A DNA stretch of 64,000 nucleotides, taken from Lamellibrachia satsuma (Eukaryota > Annelida > Polychaeta > Sabellida > Siboglinidae). A model generated the notes under the pieces. That model worked only from the letters and a program-made list of their open reading frames with translations. It was not told the origin of the DNA and ran no database searches. A program made the translations under genes and the position numbers. The DNA is taken from positions 704,501-768,500 of the forward strand of contig BSQZ01000107.1 in NCBI GenBank assembly GCA_033239005.1, written 5' to 3'. Positions 1 through 13,327 of this stretch are shown one piece after another; positions within the stretch are counted from its first letter, which is position 1; each line of letters starts with the position of its first letter.

Positions 1-959
1 CAAGATTGCAAAAAACACCATTGAAGCTACGATATCGATGTGCTGGCCGTGCGGTTTATAAAGAAGTTATTAAATATGTGGACCAGCGTCAATGTGTATT
101 ATCTTTAAATGTCACATACTGTTATATGTCGAACTGAATAAAATACATGTGTACATGTACAGTTATGGAATAGATAAGGAATCAACAATATTTTGTTACG
201 TTCTGATTGACCAACTAGGCTGTAATGGCAATCGAAAATAATAACCTGGATCCGAGCTACCGAACACGCATGAGTTGACAAGGAGTGTAAAAGTTGATTT
301 AACATTGAAAACGACAATTTTAATAATTGTTCCACTTCGTCTTTCAACCGCTCTGAACACATAAATTCACGACGCACATCTCCGGTACCACTTAACATCG
401 ATTCACTGTTTCATGTGCGGATGACGAATTCATATTTTTGCGCACCGAGTTGAGTTGTGCATTTGGCATTATGATGCAATGGAAGTATGCCATTTCACCC
501 CAGTTTATATTGGTGTTCCCTACTAAGCTGCATTTATGACTATACATTTGATTCTTATACATGGCATATTTGTGAATCTCAATTGCAATTTTCAAACCGC
601 CGAAGCGAAGTCACACACCAGTGGCAGTGCCACATCATGGTCACTGCTCCGGGGCAGGGACACAGCACACTGCTACTGCACTGGCCTTGCCTAGGCTACG
701 CTTATGGTGATCGATGACATGTTGCAATTCAAAACCGTTTCACCAATTGCAATGAATGGGGTTTACTAAAGCAAGCATTTATTTCATTGTACAAGTCAGC
801 GCCCTACAGGTACCGTTAAAATTTTATGGTAACAACAACAGATTCCGAATGGGAAATGGTGGCGCCACCACATGGTAAAAAAACAACTAACAAATCGCTT
901 GCCTAAATTAATTTGGCATATTTAGGCGAGCGTTTTTTATTTTCAAACGTGAAGCCCTG
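1..959. mobile_element. Second copy of the 1.2-kb hAT-like element, cut by the window edge
   Basis: It aligns with about 3835-4789 in the same orientation and ends TTTCAAACGTGAAGCCCTG at 959. The left end lies outside the window. Confidence 0.75.
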
Positions 960-1011
960 CCTTGGTGCATATAAATTATGTATGTAGTTACCCAGTTTTG
1001 TTCATTTGGTG

Positions 1012-1150
1012 GTTGAATATAGGAGGAAACTCCACACCCTGCAAATCTTCAGCTACAACTTTACATTCCTTTCATAAAAATTTAAATTTTAACAAGCATC
1101 TACAACTTTAAAAATGTGATCAAATACCCCATGAACAAATATCTTGGTAT
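1012..1150. repeat. Dispersed repeat, inverted copy at 35430-35590
   Basis: TATAGGAGGAAACTCCACACC through GTAGATGC-type sequence matches the reverse complement of 35430-35590. Both places also have AATTTAATTAATT-rich ends (1440-1580, 36190-36340), suggesting one larger element family. Confidence 0.65.
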
Positions 1151-1715
1151 ATAAATATCGCATAAGCAAAACACATTTCTCTTATAAGTCAACAATGATG
1201 TTCAGATTTGTTTGATGATATATAATGCTCCTCAGATGTAATAAGTTATTCCATCAATATATATGAACACTGTAGTATCGTGACAGTAACATTTACGATT
1301 TTAGAATTGTTATAAAATGTGTAAATAACAATTAGCATATTATTATTTCAATAATGATTTGTATCAAGTGCTTAAACTTACAAAAAACAGTGACATATCA
1401 ATGCAATCTGCATTTCTACCAAAACATAATTTAATTGTTAATTTAATTGAAGAATTTGGGAGATTAATCTAATTTAATTTACCTGAGAAATGTGTGAGGT
1501 TAATTTAATGTAATTTAATTGGAACATTTCTGAGTTAATTGTAATTTAATTAATTAACTTTTCAATTTAATTGCCCCATGCCTGATGATGACTGTCACGG
1601 TTGGTAACATTTATTGAATAAGTTGTTTTGTGACAACTGACACTGATCTGTGTGACGAATGTGAGTTGGTGAAATTTGTTGGATGGTAAGTTGTACTGTG
1701 ACAATTGACACCCAC

Positions 1716-1896
1716 CTGTGTGACTGCAGTGACAGACCGACCGTGACATTGGAGCAGATGACAGCTGTTGGTGAGTTGGATGAGGAGCTGGGCCACGTTG
1801 TTGATGTTCACCTCACTCAGTGGACTGGTCACTGGGGCGTTCATCAGTGTCTCCAGGGTCGGCAGGAACGCCTCCTCCACCACTTCCTGATTCGCA
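1716..1896 (-). CDS. NCAPG: NCAPG exon 14 (residues 781-841), last one visible
   Basis: It starts after TTGAATGACAG and encodes NQEVVEEAFLPTLETLMN, then SPLSEVNINNVAQLLIQLT. The 3' end is uncertain: CACACAG|GTGGGT at 1715 is the best donor, but reading on gives a stop near 1611. An imperfect duplication of about 66 bp overlaps this end (about 1600-1735). Confidence 0.85.
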
Positions 1897-4800
1897 CTGT
1901 CATTCAAACAAAGCCTGTGCACTTAAAGCTTCCTCAATTTACTTAGCCCATCATGAATCTGGTTCATTTATGTTCATGAATCAGGTTTAATAATATTCAT
2001 GAATCAGGTTCATTTATGTTCAAATGTGTGCTAAAAGTCCTTCCTCAATTTGATTTTTAGCTAGTCTCATTTCAAATTCATTATGCGAATAGTCAAACCT
2101 ACCTAGTATCCACTATGACATGCTAGCTCATTATGAACTTTAGGATGTATTTTTTTGAGAAACCATCAGACAAACTATTAAATTATTTAATGTTTTATCC
2201 AGAATTTAATGAAGTGAAAATGGAAACACTTAAAATTCATGAATGTTGCCCTGGGTGAAATTTTGTCATTTGGTCGGTGAGAAGATGGAAGTCACGCCCA
2301 TGATCAGCCTTGACCCCATGAAGTGTTTACCATTTTGGATATGCACTATTTTTAGCCTTACCAGATCTAACAACTAAATTCAATTCTTTCGATTATTTGA
2401 AAAACATACACACTTTTTTAAATAAATCGGCCACAGATATTATTTAAACTATTCACACACTACATATTAGGACGTCAATGAACTGGATTCGGAGTAGGCT
2501 AGATTAGTTGAGGATATACTGAACTAAACGTTGACACCACAAATAATGACCCAGCACTAACGTTGCATTTCACCAATCCATCTTTAAAAAAATAGTCCTT
2601 TGGGAAATCCGGACTTCTTTGAAACACTGACAATGTTTCCATAGCAACGACCGTGTGTGCTTTGAGTCAGCACGCACTTCGAACCAGCGTAAATTCGTTT
2701 GCCGTGAATGCAAAACATATTGTCTGGTTATTGTGATTCCAGTACACTGCATTATGATACCTACTTACATTAATCGGCAAATGTCAGCGGCTAATTTAGG
2801 TTAATGGGCCTTTGACACCGTAACCAAACCCGCCAGTGGCTGTGACCTGATGACTCCACCTGCTGGATAACGGGCCAATCAAATTATCTTGTGCACATGT
2901 AAACAACTGACCATGTGCCCTGACACTGGGCTGGCGTCATGCAATCTTGATAGATGACAACAAGATACAAATGTAGGTTCATGGGCTTTGTGGCAGAAAA
3001 ATTGAGGGGATATGTCAATATTAGAAATGGTCGTTAAGTTTTGTCATCAATATGTAAAACGCCAGTAAAAAACATCACATTTCAAGCATGATAAATGTGT
3101 CCGTTAGAAGCCCTGATTTGATCACAAATGCGACTGTTCTTCTGTCTGGCGACTAACTGGCGACAAGTCTATGATAACAGATCATGTGTTGTCGTTTGTT
3201 ATTTCATAAATCACGTGTTGTCATTTGTCGCTTCTCAGAAATGATCGTGCATAGTGTGACTCATTCTTGTTTTTTTTGTGAATGCTGTTTCTCTTATCGC
3301 TTGCTGCGTGAACGGGATGTATTCTGTTTTTAATCGCGTGTGTAGTAAACGAAAGTGGCAATCGTCGGAATAAAAAACTGCCCCGTTCGAACAAAAAGAA
3401 GCTGATGACGTGCGTTTTTTTTGTGGAAAAGCCACATATTTCTGGCAAAACAGACTGCGACATACATACGATCTCATCGTTTAATTTAACATGGCTTACA
3501 CAAGTGTGAAGAAGGAGATGCTATTCACAAAATTTCGGCCACTTCTGGCATTACAAAAAAAGAACGACATCGCAGGGCTTCACATTTGAGGTGAGCGATC
3601 GCTCTCGCTCCCTATCACTCGCACAAATCAATAATCTAGGGAGCGATTTATCGCTCGCTTCAATTGCTAAAATCGCTCGCTGCCTGCAAGTGTTCGTCTT
3701 GACAAGTACTTTCTTGAGTATTAGATTCACTAGGAACGTCTCTACTCTTTATAATGCAGTGTTCGGGCTCCAACATTCGGAGTTCACATATCATCCATCA
3801 CTGCCACTGGCAATGGCGATCGCAGCCCGCTGCACCAAGATTGCTGAACGCCATCGAAGCTACGCTGGCCGCGTGGTTTATAAAAATTTGTATTATGTGT
3901 AAATGTCACATAATGTTGTATGTCAAACTGAATAAGATACATGTATACATGTAAAGTTTTGGAATAGATAAGGGATCAACAATATTTCGCTACAATCCGA
4001 TTGACCGACTACGCAGTAATGGAAATCGAAAATAATAACCTGGATCTGAACTACAAAAATGTATGAGTTGACACGGAATGTAAAAGTTGATTAGACATTG
4101 AAAACGATAATTTTAGTGATTGTTCCACTTCGTCTTTCAACCGCTCTGAACACATAAATTCACGACGCACATCTCCGGTACCACTTAACATTGATTCACT
4201 GTTTCATGTGCGGATGACAAATTCATATTTTTGTGCTCCGAGTTCGAGTTGTGCGTTTGGCATTATGATGCAATGGAAGCATGCCATGTCACCCCAGTTT
4301 ATATTGGTGTTGCCTACTAAGCTGCATTTATGAGTTATGACTATACATCTAATTCTTATACATGGCGTATTTGTGAATTTCAATTGCAATTTTCAAACTG
4401 CCTAAATGAAGTCGCACACGAAACCAGTACCGCGTCGTGGCCACGGCACGGGCACAGTACACTTCCATGGGCACGGCACTGCCACTGCACTGGCTTTGCC
4501 TAGGCTACAGCCTACGGTAATCGGTGACATGTTGCAATTCAAAACCGTTTCACCAATTGCAATCAGAATGTACGGGGTTTACTAAAGTAAACATTTATTT
4601 CTTTGTACAAAATTCAGCGCCAACAAGCACTAATTAAATTTCATGGCGACAACGAAAGAATCCGAATGGGAAATGGTGGCGTCACCACACGGTAAAAAAA
4701 ACAACTAACAAATCGCTCACCTAAATTAATTTGGCATATTTAGGCGAGCAATTTAACGCTCGCCTGTTGTTTTCAAATATGAAGCCCTGGCATCGAAGTG

Positions 4801-7800
4801 TCCTATGCGTATGCCAATGACGTCAAGAGTGCAGTTTGTCGGCAGCATTGCTGATTGTCTCAACAATGAGATGGCTGAGCATGTTGTAAAAAATACAAAT
4901 TTGGCAGTGATGTTGTGCCACTGACTGTTCTGTACAAGAAACAGAAGCAGTCATCAATTTATATGCATACTTATTGCTGATTATTGGTAATTTCAAGGAT
5001 TCCACATATGACTGTTATTAATTTGTCAGTGTAATGTGTGTTATAATGCATGGCATCTGGTCACATCTTCACATGTTTTTAATTTGTATTTCACTTTTAC
5101 ATTAATAAATGTAGTTAATTTGGATTTGGAATAAGTGGGTGCTTTAGTTGTATAAAACGCTATTATATGTGTATATGCACACACAATTACTTGGCTCAAC
5201 ATTTTTTATTTGGCTCCTTAAAAATGTAGGTAGGAGCCAGTTGACAAAAACATTAACGTAGAGGGCTGACTGACATTTCTGTTATCACTAACAACCTGGA
5301 AACATTACCTAATTAAATGTTTTATAACACTTTATAACATTTGCAACACTGAAATTTGGTGTATGAACGCGTCTTACAGGTAGAAAACATTACATGAATT
5401 TGAATTACGATTGGTGAATGGTTTGCGTCACAAATACACTGCCACCTTAGGCTCTTGCTAACTTATGTGGTGTAGCAGGTGTAATTATGTGGTGCAGCAG
5501 GTGTAATTATGTGGTGCAGCAGGTGTAATTATGTGGTGCAGCAGGTGTAATTGTTGTATGTTAACCAAAATTTTCCTCAAAGTTATCAGTGACACTGTCA
5601 TACTTATATTTATGTAATTTATTTCTTTTAGGATTTACTCAAAACGATATAATTTGGCATTTGTGACTATTTTTTCACATTTACAAAAATGTTTTTTAAA
5701 TCTTGTAATATAACCAAATAAATCAATAATTAAAAATGTTATTAATCTGGAATATTATATAGTATTTCAACCACAATCTGTGAAGAAATGGTTAATTTAT
5801 CTTAAAAACTTCTACTGAAACTACTCAATTAAAGACATGCATATAATAGTCACCCCAGCTACCCTAAATGGTAGGTTTGGTAAGTTGTGAAAGTGTGAAT
5901 AGCATTATGTCAAAGGTATAGAAAGAGTGAATAGCTTTGTTATAACATAGAAAGGCAGGCTATACATAGCTTCTTTTGCTCTTTTTTGTCAAAAACAAAA
6001 ACTATTTAGTTTGTCTGATGATTTCATCAAAACTAAGTAACACATTTGTACAAACAATAATCAATACTTAAATTTTTTATGAAATGTCTGAAACGAAAAT
6101 GAGCAAAAAATCAACTAGGAGGCAGCTTGACATCCATGATCCTGAATCCCTCATGCTATGCTTAGATCTTTCAGTGATTACGAAAATATTACCAACACTG
6201 GTAATAATTTATCCAATACACTTAATTTATAAGAAAACAATCTACAAGCAAGAAACATTATCATCAAAGAAATGACAAATGATGCATCTGGAATATTATT
6301 TATATTAGTCTATAAACGCTTATTGAAACCACTAAATTCCAGGTGAACAAAATAGCAAAGATATTGGCTGCCTCAACCACCTTCAAGAGTGGACATATTT
6401 ACTTAGATACAACTGATCATACGATCTGCAGGTGTAGAAACGAGAAAGTTTTACAACTGTAACAGACCAAACAAGGTCTAAGGCTCTGGTCTGATAGTAA
6501 TCCAGCATATGCTGTAGTGTAAAGAGTGTCATGGTTAAATTGCTGCATATGGACAGACTTAGGTTGATCAAACTGGCTCGCCAGCGTATGCTGTAGTGTA
6601 AAGGGTGTCATGATGAAATACTGCATACAGACAGACTTAGGTTGATCAAACTGGCTCGCCAGCATATGCTGTAGTGTAAAGGGTGTCATGATGAAATACT
6701 GCATATAGACAGACTTAGGTTGATCAAACTGGCTTGCAAGAGACTTCAATATGTGCACATGAAATATTTATTTGCACATAAGATGTGAATTTCAGAAACT
6801 ATATCAAGGCTAAGCTACAATGTGAGAACACATCAGTAAAACATATTTATATCTAAGTATAAGCAACACAGCATGATGTGAAACATGTGGCAGCAAAAGT
6901 ATAAACAACACAGCATGACGTGAAACATGTGGCAGTAAAAGTATAAACAACACAGCATGACGTGAAACATGTGGCAGTAAAAGTATAAACAACACAGCAT
7001 GACGTGAAACATGTGGCAGCAAAAGTATAAACAACACAGCATGATGTGAAACATGTGGCAGCAAAAGTATAAACAACACAGCATGACGTGAAACATGTGG
7101 CAGCAAAAGTATAAACAACACAGCATGACGTGAAACATGTGGCAGTAAAAGTATAAACAACACAGCATGACGTGAAACATGTGGCAGCAAAAGTATAAAC
7201 AACACAGCATGACGTGAAACATGTGGCAGCAAAAGTATAAACAACACAGCATGACGTGAAACATGTGGCAGCAAAAGTATAAACAACACAGCATGACGTG
7301 AAACATGTGGCAGCAAAAGTATGGCACATGCACTTGCTAATACAAACAGACATCTGTGTGTACTGTACTTACATGCTTGCAAATGCGTAGATGGGAAAGA
7401 ATGCGCCAAGGCAGTGTCGGAGCAGGGCATCGTCCTCGGTGATGGGGTTGTACCAGAGCAGCAGGAGGCGGGACAACAGCTTGGAGGACACAACCCGACC
7501 ACACAACATCAACTTGGCCAGGCCTTCCGCCACCATGCAACGCACCTCAGAACTCTAGCAACACACCAATACAACACACCTCACAACTCTAGCAACACAC
7601 CGATACAACACACCTCATAACTCTAGCAACACACCAATATAACACACCTCACAACTGTAGCAACACACCAATACAGTGCACCTCACAACTCTAGCAACAC
7701 ACCAATTCAACACACCTCACAACTGTAGCAACACACCAATACAATACACCTCACAACTCTAGCAACACACCAATATAAAGCACCTCACAACTGTAGCAAC

Positions 7801-10800
7801 ACACCAATGTAATGCACCTCACAAATCTAGCAACACACCAATACAACATACCTCACAACTGTAGCAACACACCAATACAACACACCTCACAACTGTAGCA
7901 ACACACCAATACATCGCACCTCACAACTGTAGCAACACACCAATACAATGCACCTCACAACTGTAGCAACACAGTAATGATGTCACCTTACAACTCTGTA
8001 CATATTTCTGTTACAGGTATTCAATCATTTTTAATAGCAAAGACATGCTGCATACTTTGATGTTATCATGAATTCTTAGGGGGAACATACTGTTAAAAAA
8101 CTTAACTATGATATACATTGTACAAATTTACTGGTTTTATGATAATTATTTTATCAATTTATTTTTTACTATGGACATACTACTTGATTGTCTGAAACAA
8201 AACCTTATTATTTCTGTAAAAGTCAAACGTACCTCGCTCTCCAACAATCCAATGAGAAAGCTGACGACGTTCTGTGCACAGTTGCGTCTATTCGTGTCGT
8301 CTAAAGCACCCGTATTCATCTCACTCATCATTGTCTCTATCTCGGTCATTGCATCATCACTTCTGTCGACTGATGACGCATCATCGTCATTCTCATTTTG
8401 ACGCGTCGCATCGTCACTGCCTGCCATCAGGAACGCCTCCATGCCAAACAGATGGAGCAGGTCAAAGATGACCAGCAGGGCTGTCAACTGGACGGTCTCG
8501 TGGTCAAACTGCGACACCTGAAATAGACACACGCATGCACGTACTTATTTCCAGGTAGATAAGCAAAATAGCTAATATTTATAATTTAACAGGTGTGCAC
8601 AGTTATTTGTTTAACTGCGAAACCCCTGGCATACCAGGAATGACATGTTTACAATGTTCCGCCATTGACTGAATACTGGGAAGTTTAGATTATATATTCA
8701 GGGATACAAAGCAGGATCCTTAGAGAGTAGTTTGCCTCCTCTGCCCCTGAAGTTATATCATAACACAGACCGACCTGCATGAAGAGAAGTAGATGAGTGC
8801 GGGCGGTGTCTTGGTCCAGCAGACAACACAGCCCCAGAGCCTTGACCGCCATGTTACGCACGGCCGCGTCACCATTGGTCATTCCTGGGAGTATCTGGAA
8901 CAGCAGTGGTTGCCATAATAAACACAAAATGATTTCATGGCTTCATGCATACATATGTGATGTGCCACGCCAAAACCAGGCGCTTCTCGCTAAATTTAGT
9001 TCGGCACAAGAGCCTAAAACGCATGCTGTACCTTCGAATTGTCGAAAATTGGTTAACGCCGGAATTGATCAGCAAAATTATCCATCTTTCCATAAATCCA
9101 TTTATATAAGCTGAATGATTGTTCAAACTAGTAATATTTAGCACTTTAATGAAGCCCCTGATTAGCGTCTCAGTTGAGAATCTTAAACAAAGCCGTTTTT
9201 ACATGTTTTTGATCGACTGTCTTCACTCGCTTACAAGTGGGAAACCCCACGTTATACATGGCTGGAAAGCTTATGACGACAACTACACCTGTGATTGGGA
9301 ATCTCTTACTCTAGACCAATGGAACAGCTCCAAGTTTACATAATTTATCCAGCAACAAAGTGCTGTTGTTCCTATGGAAGTAACAAAACGCTTGCTGATT
9401 GGTCGAAAATGTAAGCGTGCGTGTGCAGTCAGCTTTTATACACTTTCCTTTATTCTTTGTTCGCCATTTTCACCCGCTGTTTTCGTCTTCGATTCGTTAA
9501 AGATTTGCACTATGGCATGGAAAGAAGCTCATTTAGCTACCGAGTTGGATCATGTGAGGGGTACAATCTCGAGGACAGCAATTTAGCTGCCGTGATTGTA
9601 GATTACTTTGAAAGCCGCATCAAGCCCATGAAGATCACCTCAGCGGGGCAGGGGAAGACCACATTGAGCCTGAACGGGTTGGCTCAGCACCAGAGGGAGC
9701 GAACTTTCCAAATTAGGGGAACTGACATTGTGTAGTCTTATTATGTATGTAATGTGTAAACAATGTTTTATTTTCAGATATTTCAGGGATTTACTTTAGG
9801 GGTTCGGCTCCCAGTGCTCGTGGTATTCTCCGGGAATGCCAAACATGGTAGTAAATGAGGTGGCATTCAATAAATATTACGTTTTTCCACTTTATACTTC
9901 TGAATCTTCTTTATACACACTTACTGGAGGAATCTAAAACATTTCATTCAATTTGGAGCATTATAAGTGCATGGTTGCTATGGGAGAAGCAATTTTTCAA
10001 TGCTGTTTTTTAAAGTTGATTTTCTCAAAACTGTTATTCAGAGAATGTGTATACTAAAAGTGTAATATCTTGGCCCAGGGGTGAGATACACTGTTCGTGT
10101 TTGGTGTCATTTTAATGCTGTGTATCTCCTTTATTTGAATCTGTAATAAAATGGTTTTGTGAAATTGTCGAGAAGAGCCTGGTTTTGGCGTGTGGCATCA
10201 CATATGGTGTCAGGGAAGTGAGACTAGCTCTAACAAAATTTTTTATCCAGAGCAACAAACTCAAGATTGTAAGCACACAAGGAAAACTTATTACAATCCA
10301 CAACTCTTAATCTACAAGTCTCCCTCCCAAATCTGTCAATTATATTTTTAACATACTCACATTACAAGTATTTAAATATTCAGAAGAATGACACAACAGG
10401 AGATACTGTGAATGATAGCTACATTATCTTACATTCATACATAAATGTAAGACGATGTAGGACAATGTGTTGGTGACTTACAAGTGTCTCACAGAGAGTC
10501 TGTAGCGAGGGTGTGAGGGAGTGTAGTTGGACGCCCTGTAACATCTCACACACCATTGTCATACACTTCAGCAGGGTAGCAGCATCATTCTGAAACACAA
10601 TCATCACAACTACTGTACTTTGTAATAATATATATTTTGTATAGTGCTATATACAATGCATACATACAATACTGTTCACTGCACCTTACGGTAAATCTTA
10701 CAATTGACTTCACCCCACTTTCATAACGTGAATATTATTTCTTTTCTTTAAATGCTCAATGAATTATTTAATTCTCTACATCCACTCTGATTAACTTCTT

Positions 10801-13237
10801 TTTTTCACTGATTACCTTTTTAAATGAAACCCATTCCTAGAATCCTACTAAAATAAAACCACCCAATACTCGAGTATCAATAACTGAAGGATCAGAAGCT
10901 GGCTCAAGCTGTTGGTGTCACAGTGTATGTTGGAGAGTTCCTTGTTTGGTAAGAAGTTGCCACAGAACCTAGTGTGCTGTTTACACAATGGCATGTACCT
11001 GGTAATTGTAATGTAGTGATAAATTAAAGTCTGTGCTACCTTAAAAAAACGATAGACCTAAGTAACAAGAAATTTAAACAATATTACCACTCAAAGCAAA
11101 TTAATTAAATAAAGGTAGGCTATATCTTTGACCTATAAAATATGATTCTAACAATATATTTATGTATGGATGCCTTAAACTGGTTTATAAAGGTACATAC
11201 AGCTGAACACACACCACACGCATGCATGCACTTCAAAGTTGTTCTTTTGAAGCGGCTGTTCCTTACATCGGGAGCTTACAGCGACATCCCACTCTATATG
11301 AAAGGCTATGATGAGACGTACACTAATAAAACTACCTGCATCTCTCTGGTAGAAAGCAACATTTAAATGGCCCCATAACTGATGAAACATGAAGGATATA
11401 CAGAGTCATTCACTCACCTTTGCAGTGCTGATCTGGACGACCTGAGGCTTGGACTGGTCAAGCAGTGAGCTACGGTTCATCTCCACCTCCTTGAGTTGCC
11501 CCTTGACCTCAGCTGCCCGACTGAAGTCTTCGCTCTCCACGCACTCCTCCAGCTCCTCCCTCAGCTCATTCAGTTGCACCCGCAGGCCCGCCAACTACAC
11601 AACACAGACCTCAGTCAACTCACACAGGCCCGCCAGCTACACAACACAGACCTCAGTCAACTCACACAGGCCCGCCAGCTACACAACACAGACCTCAGTC
11701 AACTCACACAGGCCCGCCAGCTACACAACACAGACCTCAGTCAGCTTACACAGGCCCACCAGCTACACAACACAGACCTCAGTCAACTCACACAGGCCCA
11801 CCACCTACACAACACAGACCTCAGTCAACTCACACAGGCCGGCCAGCTACACAACACAGACCTCAGTCAACTCACACAGGCCCACCAGCTACACAACGCA
11901 GACCTCAGTCAGCTCACACAGGCCCGCCAGCTACACAACACAGACCTCAGTCAACTCACACAGGCCCGCCAGCTACACAACACAGACCTCAGTCAACTCA
12001 CACAGGCCCGCCAGCTGCACAACACAGACCTCAGTCAACTCACACAAGCCCGCCATTCACACAACACAGACCTTAGTCAACTCACACAGGTCGACCAGCT
12101 AAATGACACAGACCTAAGTCAGCTCACAAAGGCCAGCCAAATACACAACACAGTCCTCAGTCAACTCACACATGCCGACCAGCTACACAACACAGACCTC
12201 AGTCAACTCACACAGGCCGGCCAGCTACACAACACAGACCTCAGTCAACTCACACAGGCCGGCCAGCTACACAGACCTCAGTGAAGTGCCGAGGGGTGTC
12301 TCATCTGGGCAATGCCCTTGTTAGGGCCAATATGGCACAGCATGCTGCCATTTTGGTTCTAGAGCAGGCCACAGGTGAACCAGACAGAATGCCAGCTACG
12401 GCTTAATAGTCAGGTCCAAACCTGTCAGGTTGGTTGGCTTCAGGCAGGGCATCCGGCGGTAAAAACCCTTCAAAATGCTCCAAATTCAATATCTCAGATA
12501 ACTTTATTTTACTCCGAGGCCTAATCAGCTTGAGAACTGGGACAGCCTAGAATCACCTTCGCACAGGTCGTCAGAGTTCATAGCAGAGATGATATTTGTA
12601 CTACTCAGACACCTCGGGGCTCTAGAGTAAAAAAAGGTTGTGGATAGGGTTGCAGCTCACTGCTTAGAAATACTGGCCTAGGCCTAGTTTAAGGAATTCA
12701 AATTTAAAACGTTTCTTCAAAAATTCCCATTTTAAAGACCCTTTCAAGACCTTAAAACTGGAAGACTTTTAAAGACTACGCACACATCCTGGCTGAAAAT
12801 GTAAGCGTGGCCCTCGAGTGAGAGAACATTCCCCAATACTTGCCTTGATGTCAATCTTCCTCTGTTTGTCCTGACTCAACTGCTTCACTTCAGTGCTCAT
12901 GGGCAGACGGACATCAGAGATCACGGTCACTAGCTGGTCAATAAAGGCCATCTCAGCCAAGTACAGCTCGCGGTACAGAGTGACCAGGGGCTGGATGAGG
13001 GTGTGACTGACCTGGTCATCCACCAAGAGGTCATAGATCAGTTGACCAAGGTGACGCCTGAAAGAGACCAGCAAATTAGACAATACTTCTAATAGTATAA
13101 TAATGATAAATACACTTGTATAGCATCACATATCTGGAGAAAGTCCAATCAGAGGCATTTCAAATGCATAGGTGATAAATTCATGTGTTAAATATTAAAA
13201 TATATAATAATAAATTAGTTAAAACATGATGCATAAT

Positions 13238-13327
<90 letters not shown>

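Larger units (their letters stand above)
2460..5870. mobile_element. TIR-type repeat, copy 1, interrupted by a 2.2-kb insertion
   Basis: 2460-3090 and 5271-5870 match 13600-14170 and 14180-14655 in order. The roughly 2.2 kb between them (3091-5270), which holds the hAT-like element, is missing from the other copy. The right end ATAGTCACCCCAGCTACC is an inverted copy of the left end of copy 2. Confidence 0.65.

Noticed and set aside
6810..7502. Frame of 230 codons with repeated HVSRHAVLFILLLP
   Set aside because: It is an artefact of the 42-bp minisatellite and lies in NCAPG intron 13, running antisense or off-frame into exon 13.
11449..12284. Plus-strand frames of 217 and 262 codons (HRPASYTTQTSVNS-type repeats)
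   Set aside because: They are antisense readings of the exon 9 acceptor minisatellite, with no independent gene evidence.
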